Assembly (NCBI GenBank): GCA_947497895.1
Contig: CANMIL010000001.1
Span: 558,001 to 622,000, forward strand
Direction of reading: 5' to 3'
DNA from: an uncultured Tenacibaculum sp.
GTDB lineage: Bacteria > Bacteroidota > Bacteroidia > Flavobacteriales > Flavobacteriaceae
Length of the DNA stretch: 64,000 nt
The position numbers and the translations under genes were made by a program. The notes below the pieces were generated by a model. The model did no database searches. It was not told the DNA's origin and saw nothing but the letters and a program-made list of their open reading frames with translations. Positions 61,052 to 64,000 of this stretch are shown piece by piece (within the stretch, counting starts at the first letter, position 1; every line of letters begins with the position of its first letter).

Positions 61052-63246
61052 TATTTAATAATTGTAGGCTTAATTAAAACAGATAATTTCTTTTTTGAAT
61101 CGATTCTTGTTTTTTTACTGAAAAACCATTTAATAATAGGGATTCTAGCTAAAAAAGGAACACCAGAACCTGAATCATTTTTCAAATTTTCTTCAAGTCC
61201 TCCTAAAATAACTACATCATTATTTTTTACTCGAATAATTGAGTTAAATTCTCTCGAATTCATGCCTGGAGGCGCATCTTCTTCTATTCGCTTTCCGTTA
61301 AAGCTTGACTGTACAACATTAATACTCATCGTAATTTGATCATCTCCCGCTACCATAGGTTTTATAGCAATTGATAAATCAGCATCAATTGGTACATAAT
61401 TTCTTATTTCAGTAGTTTGAGGATTTTGTGCTCCAATAATATCTCTTCTAGTAATGGCATAATATGAACGCTCACCATTTGACAAAATGGCTTCATGACC
61501 ATTTAGAGTAGCTAATTTTGGTGTTGATCGAATTTTAATGTTCCCGTTGGATTCCATTGCTTGAATGCGTGCATAGAAATTAGGTACAACCTTTCCAACA
61601 TTCAAAGATCCAAACCCATTAAATCCTCCTATAATTTTATTGATTGTTGTGGCTCCTAAAGTTATATCTCCAGAAGGAAATAACTTCCCTTGATCCGTAA
61701 CAGGTTTGTCTCCTATCCCCAATTCAACACCAGTATTTAAAGTAGCCGATTTACTTACTTCTAAAATCATTACCTCAATAAGAATAACTGGAATAGGTTT
61801 GTCAATTTCTTTAATAAACGTTTTTAACCTGTTTATCTCTTGAGGATCACCAGAAACGATAAAACTATTACGTTCTCTATCGACCTTAATATCTAAACCT
61901 CCAGTAACGTATTTCGGAAACATTGCATTAACTTGCTCTCCAGAATTATTCGATTGAGAAGAAATTCCTCTTTGTTGGATTCCTCTTCTATTCTGATTGT
62001 CAAAACCATTTCTTCCTGTATTTCCTCCAAAAGATTGATTTTGTCCAAAATTATTATTGTTTTGAAAATTTCTATTGTTAAAATTAGAATTTACCCCTGA
62101 GTTTTGAAATCCTTGATTTCCAATAGTACCTTGAGTAATTGAATTGATAGCATTAGAAAAATTGTTATTTCTAGTACTTGTTAATGTACTCATCGCCTCA
62201 ATAGATCGATGCATCAAAGGAATAATTTCAACCGTATTCAAAGAAACTTTATCGTTCGAACCAAAAATGTACAGGTTGTCTTCTTTTTTGAAAGTAAAAT
62301 TAGTGTCTTCCAATAATTTAAAAAGTAACCAATCATAGGTAATGCTTTCGCTTTTTATTGAAGCCTTACCTAAATTATTTAAAGGAGCACTAGTAAAAAT
62401 GTCAATCTTTAAATCATGACCTATATCCTTTATAACTGAAGAAATATCAGCATTCTCAAAATCTACCTCAACAACTTTTCTTAAGGTATCCTTTACTTGA
62501 TAATAAAAGTTTGATTTACTATACCTTCTAGGTTTTATTCTTGGCCTTTTACCATTCGAACTCCCTTTGATATTTGCATTACTAGCTTCTAATCCTTGAA
62601 ATAAATAGTAATCATCTTTAGTTTTGATTACTTCCAAATTATTTGAAAAAGCTAATTTGTCCAAAGCACTTTCTAATGACTTTTCTTTGATATACCCCGT
62701 CAACATTCTATTTCCAAGTCCGGATGCATAAACCAAATTCTTACCCGTTACATCTGTAATTCTCTTAAATGCTTTAGATATTGAGTCATTTTGTAGCTCT
62801 ACACTAAACTTATCTTGCGAAGCATCATATGAAACTGGAATTATACGTTGTTCTTTCTGAACTGAAACAACTACTGGGATGTGTTTTTTAAGCGTTAAGA
62901 TATTCCCGACATTATCAATTGTATACGAGTATTCCTTACATAAATGCAACAATACATTTTTTACCGTTGTCTCGGAAAAATTGTAAGATACTTTTTGGTT
63001 AAACAACTCTTGATCAACACTAATGTTTACTTGATGCGTATTTGCCATTGTATTAATAAACACTGGTAAATTGGCATCCGTAATATTTATATCAACAGTC
63101 TTAGATAGTCCTGGAATCGTATTCGATAAATTATTTAATTTAGCTTGAAGTTTGTTAATCCGGTCAAAATCATTACTCACATTTTGACCTACTAAATTGC
63201 TGACTAAAAGCAAAAAAGCTGTTACTAAAATTATTTTCTTTTTCAA
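61051..63246 (-). CDS. type II/III secretin (GspD/PilQ-like)
   Basis: The 731-residue protein has a signal peptide (LVTAFLLLVSNLVGQ). N-terminal N0/STN-like domains (about 45-120 and 145-215) are followed by further N-domains and the secretin core: IPVILIEVMILEVSKSATLNTGVELG, IKIRSTPKLATLNGHEA, ITMSINVVQSSFNG, and VVILGGLEENLKNDSGSGVPFLARIPIIKWFF. It forms the outer-membrane channel. A long Asn/Gln/Gly-rich stretch (about 375-440) interrupts the last N-domain and is unusual. The gene is first in the operon and is divergent from a gspG-like pilin. Confidence 0.85.
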   Translation of the reverse strand: MKKKIILVTAFLLLVSNLVGQNVSNDFDRINKLQAKLNNLSNTIPGLSKTVDINITDANLPVFINTMANTHQVNISVDQELFNQKVSYNFSETTVKNVLLHLCKEYSYTIDNVGNILTLKKHIPVVVSVQKEQRIIPVSYDASQDKFSVELQNDSISKAFKRITDVTGKNLVYASGLGNRMLTGYIKEKSLESALDKLAFSNNLEVIKTKDDYYLFQGLEASNANIKGSSNGKRPRIKPRRYSKSNFYYQVKDTLRKVVEVDFENADISSVIKDIGHDLKIDIFTSAPLNNLGKASIKSESITYDWLLFKLLEDTNFTFKKEDNLYIFGSNDKVSLNTVEIIPLMHRSIEAMSTLTSTRNNNFSNAINSITQGTIGNQGFQNSGVNSNFNNRNFQNNNNFGQNQSFGGNTGRNGFDNQNRRGIQQRGISSQSNNSGEQVNAMFPKYVTGGLDIKVDRERNSFIVSGDPQEINRLKTFIKEIDKPIPVILIEVMILEVSKSATLNTGVELGIGDKPVTDQGKLFPSGDITLGATTINKIIGGFNGFGSLNVGKVVPNFYARIQAMESNGNIKIRSTPKLATLNGHEAILSNGERSYYAITRRDIIGAQNPQTTEIRNYVPIDADLSIAIKPMVAGDDQITMSINVVQSSFNGKRIEEDAPPGMNSREFNSIIRVKNNDVVILGGLEENLKNDSGSGVPFLARIPIIKWFFSKKTRIDSKKKLSVLIKPTIIK

Positions 63247-63358
63247 TTTATTTATTTTAGGTTTAACATTTTTCTGTTTAAAATACGGATATTTTTTAAA
63301 TCTCTTTTTCTTTTTTTCTTAAATTGGGTGTAAAGGTAAAAAATTATTTGGTTTTTTA

Positions 63359-63366
63359 TACCTTTG
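63359..63366 (+). promoter_or_regulatory. -7 promoter box for the gspG-like gene
   Basis: TACCTTTG matches TAnnTTTG, 29 bases before the start codon. Confidence 0.5.
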
Positions 63367-63395
63367 GACTTTGATATGAACTCTATAAAATAATT

Positions 63396-63806
63396 ATGAA
63401 ATTGAAATTATCTAAAAAAGTTAATGCATATAATCTTCAAGAACTTTTAGTTGTTCTTGTAATTATAGGTATCCTAATTTTAATTGCGTTACCCAATTTA
63501 TTACCGCAAATTGCTAGGGCTAGGAGCATTGAAGCTCAAACTCAATTAAACCAAATACATGGTTTACAAAAGGCTCACTTTTACCTGCACTCAAAATATT
63601 CTACTGATTTTAATGAGATTGACTTTATTCCTCCAAAATCAATAAATGAAGGAGGAAATGCAAACTATAGTTATGAAATAATTCAAGCTTCTAAAAACGC
63701 CTATAAAGCTCGTGCTACAGCTTTGACAGACTTTGATGGAGATGGTGTTTTTAATGTTTGGGAAGTAGATCAAGAAAAAAATCTAAGAGAAGTAACAAGA
63801 GATTAA
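63396..63806 (+). CDS. GspG-like major pseudopilin
   Basis: The 136-residue protein begins with a type IV prepilin-like leader and a long hydrophobic helix: KKVNAYNLQELLVVLVIIG. The conserved Glu at +5 is present (YNLQE), but the residue before the cleavage site is Ala rather than the usual Gly. The C-terminal part is a pseudopilin domain (IHGLQKAHFYLHSKYSTDF, NEGGNANYSYEI) with a calcium-site-like DFDGDGVFNVWEVDQ. It probably forms the piston-like pseudopilus of the type II-like system. It is divergent from the gspD operon and convergent with gspF. Confidence 0.85.
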   Translation: MKLKLSKKVNAYNLQELLVVLVIIGILILIALPNLLPQIARARSIEAQTQLNQIHGLQKAHFYLHSKYSTDFNEIDFIPPKSINEGGNANYSYEIIQASKNAYKARATALTDFDGDGVFNVWEVDQEKNLREVTRD

Positions 63807-63852
63807 CCATTTCCTTTGTTTCATCCTGAGATAAGCTCTGATTACCTACCCT

Positions 63853-64000
63853 TATGGTTTTAGTATATAAGAATTAACCAATAATTGTACTAAGCTTAAA
63901 CATTGGTATGTACATCGCTATTAAAATGGTGGCTACAACAATCCCCAGTATTAAAATGATTAATGGTTCCAAAATTGTGCTCAAGCTTTTAGATTGATAC
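63853..64000 (-). CDS. GspF/PilC-like inner-membrane platform protein, C-terminal end (partial)
   Basis: The reading frame enters at the window edge with LSTILEPLIILILGIVVATI, the last membrane helix of GspF/PilC, then LIAMYIPM. In the family the next residues are F.L...I and a stop. Here the frame continues as LSLVQLLVNSYILKP to a stop at 63853. In the +1 frame the expected ending FKLSTIIG-stop is present from about 63900, so a single T seems to be missing. Translation might be little affected. The 5-prime end lies beyond the window. Confidence 0.75.

Noticed and set aside
1..64000. tRNA or rRNA genes, CRISPR arrays, insertion sequences or prophage
   Set aside because: I found no clover-leaf tRNA pattern, no regularly spaced repeats, no transposase or integrase and no phage genes; the tail-like surface proteins at 55.8-59.1 kb have signal peptides and no phage neighbours.

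Overview
The window is about 64 kb of a low-GC Flavobacteriia (Bacteroidota) chromosome, most likely a marine Flavobacteriaceae such as Tenacibaculum or a relative; the genus is a guess. The evidence is: Type IX secretion (T9SS) C-terminal sorting domains, SPI and lipoprotein signals of the flavobacterial kind (cleavage before Gln), CarboxypepD-regulatory-domain outer-membrane barrels, VCBS/ASPIC lipoproteins, a flavobacterial type II-like secretion cluster, and repeated Bacteroidota promoter -7 boxes (TAnnTTTG). I see no rRNA, tRNA, insertion sequence or CRISPR array.

Layout. 1-3.1 kb: a STAS protein, acetyl-CoA synthetase, and a DUF779 gene fused head to head with a truncated AraC regulator, which looks like a deletion scar. 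3.1-9.4 kb: a TauE/SafE permease, a tandem duplication of a secreted TonB-C-like protein, and a large FG-GAP lipoprotein. 9.5-18.9 kb: a DUF255 thioredoxin-like lipoprotein, divergent dps and oxyR, a SulP transporter, then a pyrR-pyrB-unknown-T9SS tail-rnz operon. 19-24 kb: two tandem outer-membrane barrels. 24-37 kb: mostly housekeeping (KAS III, htpG, an OmpA-like pair, MATE exporter, tpx-dgkA-ftsK-lolA, then lptF/G-ribB). 37.4-43 kb: an accessory locus with a small lipoprotein, a secreted TPR-CHAT (caspase-like) protease, an S8 subtilase, and a divergent ECF sigma factor with a membrane anti-sigma-like TPR protein. 43-55.7 kb: an Fe/2OG hydroxylase, a nitronate monooxygenase-like enzyme, a T9SS subtilase, mnmA, sterol-desaturase-like, argS and lpdA. 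55.8-59.1 kb: two paralogous repeat/coiled-coil surface proteins. 59.3-64 kb: part of a type II-like secretion system (gspM-, gspL-, gspD-, gspG-like genes and the 3-prime end of gspF).

The strongest candidate for an undescribed system is 37.4-43 kb. Two proteases with intact catalytic residues (a membrane-tethered CHAT protease and a probably lipid-anchored subtilase) sit beside a 65-residue lipoprotein. The tail of that lipoprotein (DKKL.I..GSGGPE) is nearly the same as the segment joining the subtilase propeptide to its catalytic domain. A divergent ECF sigma/anti-sigma-like pair could control the set. I infer an envelope proteolytic signalling or defence-like cascade in which the shared motif is a cleavage or docking site; this is untested.
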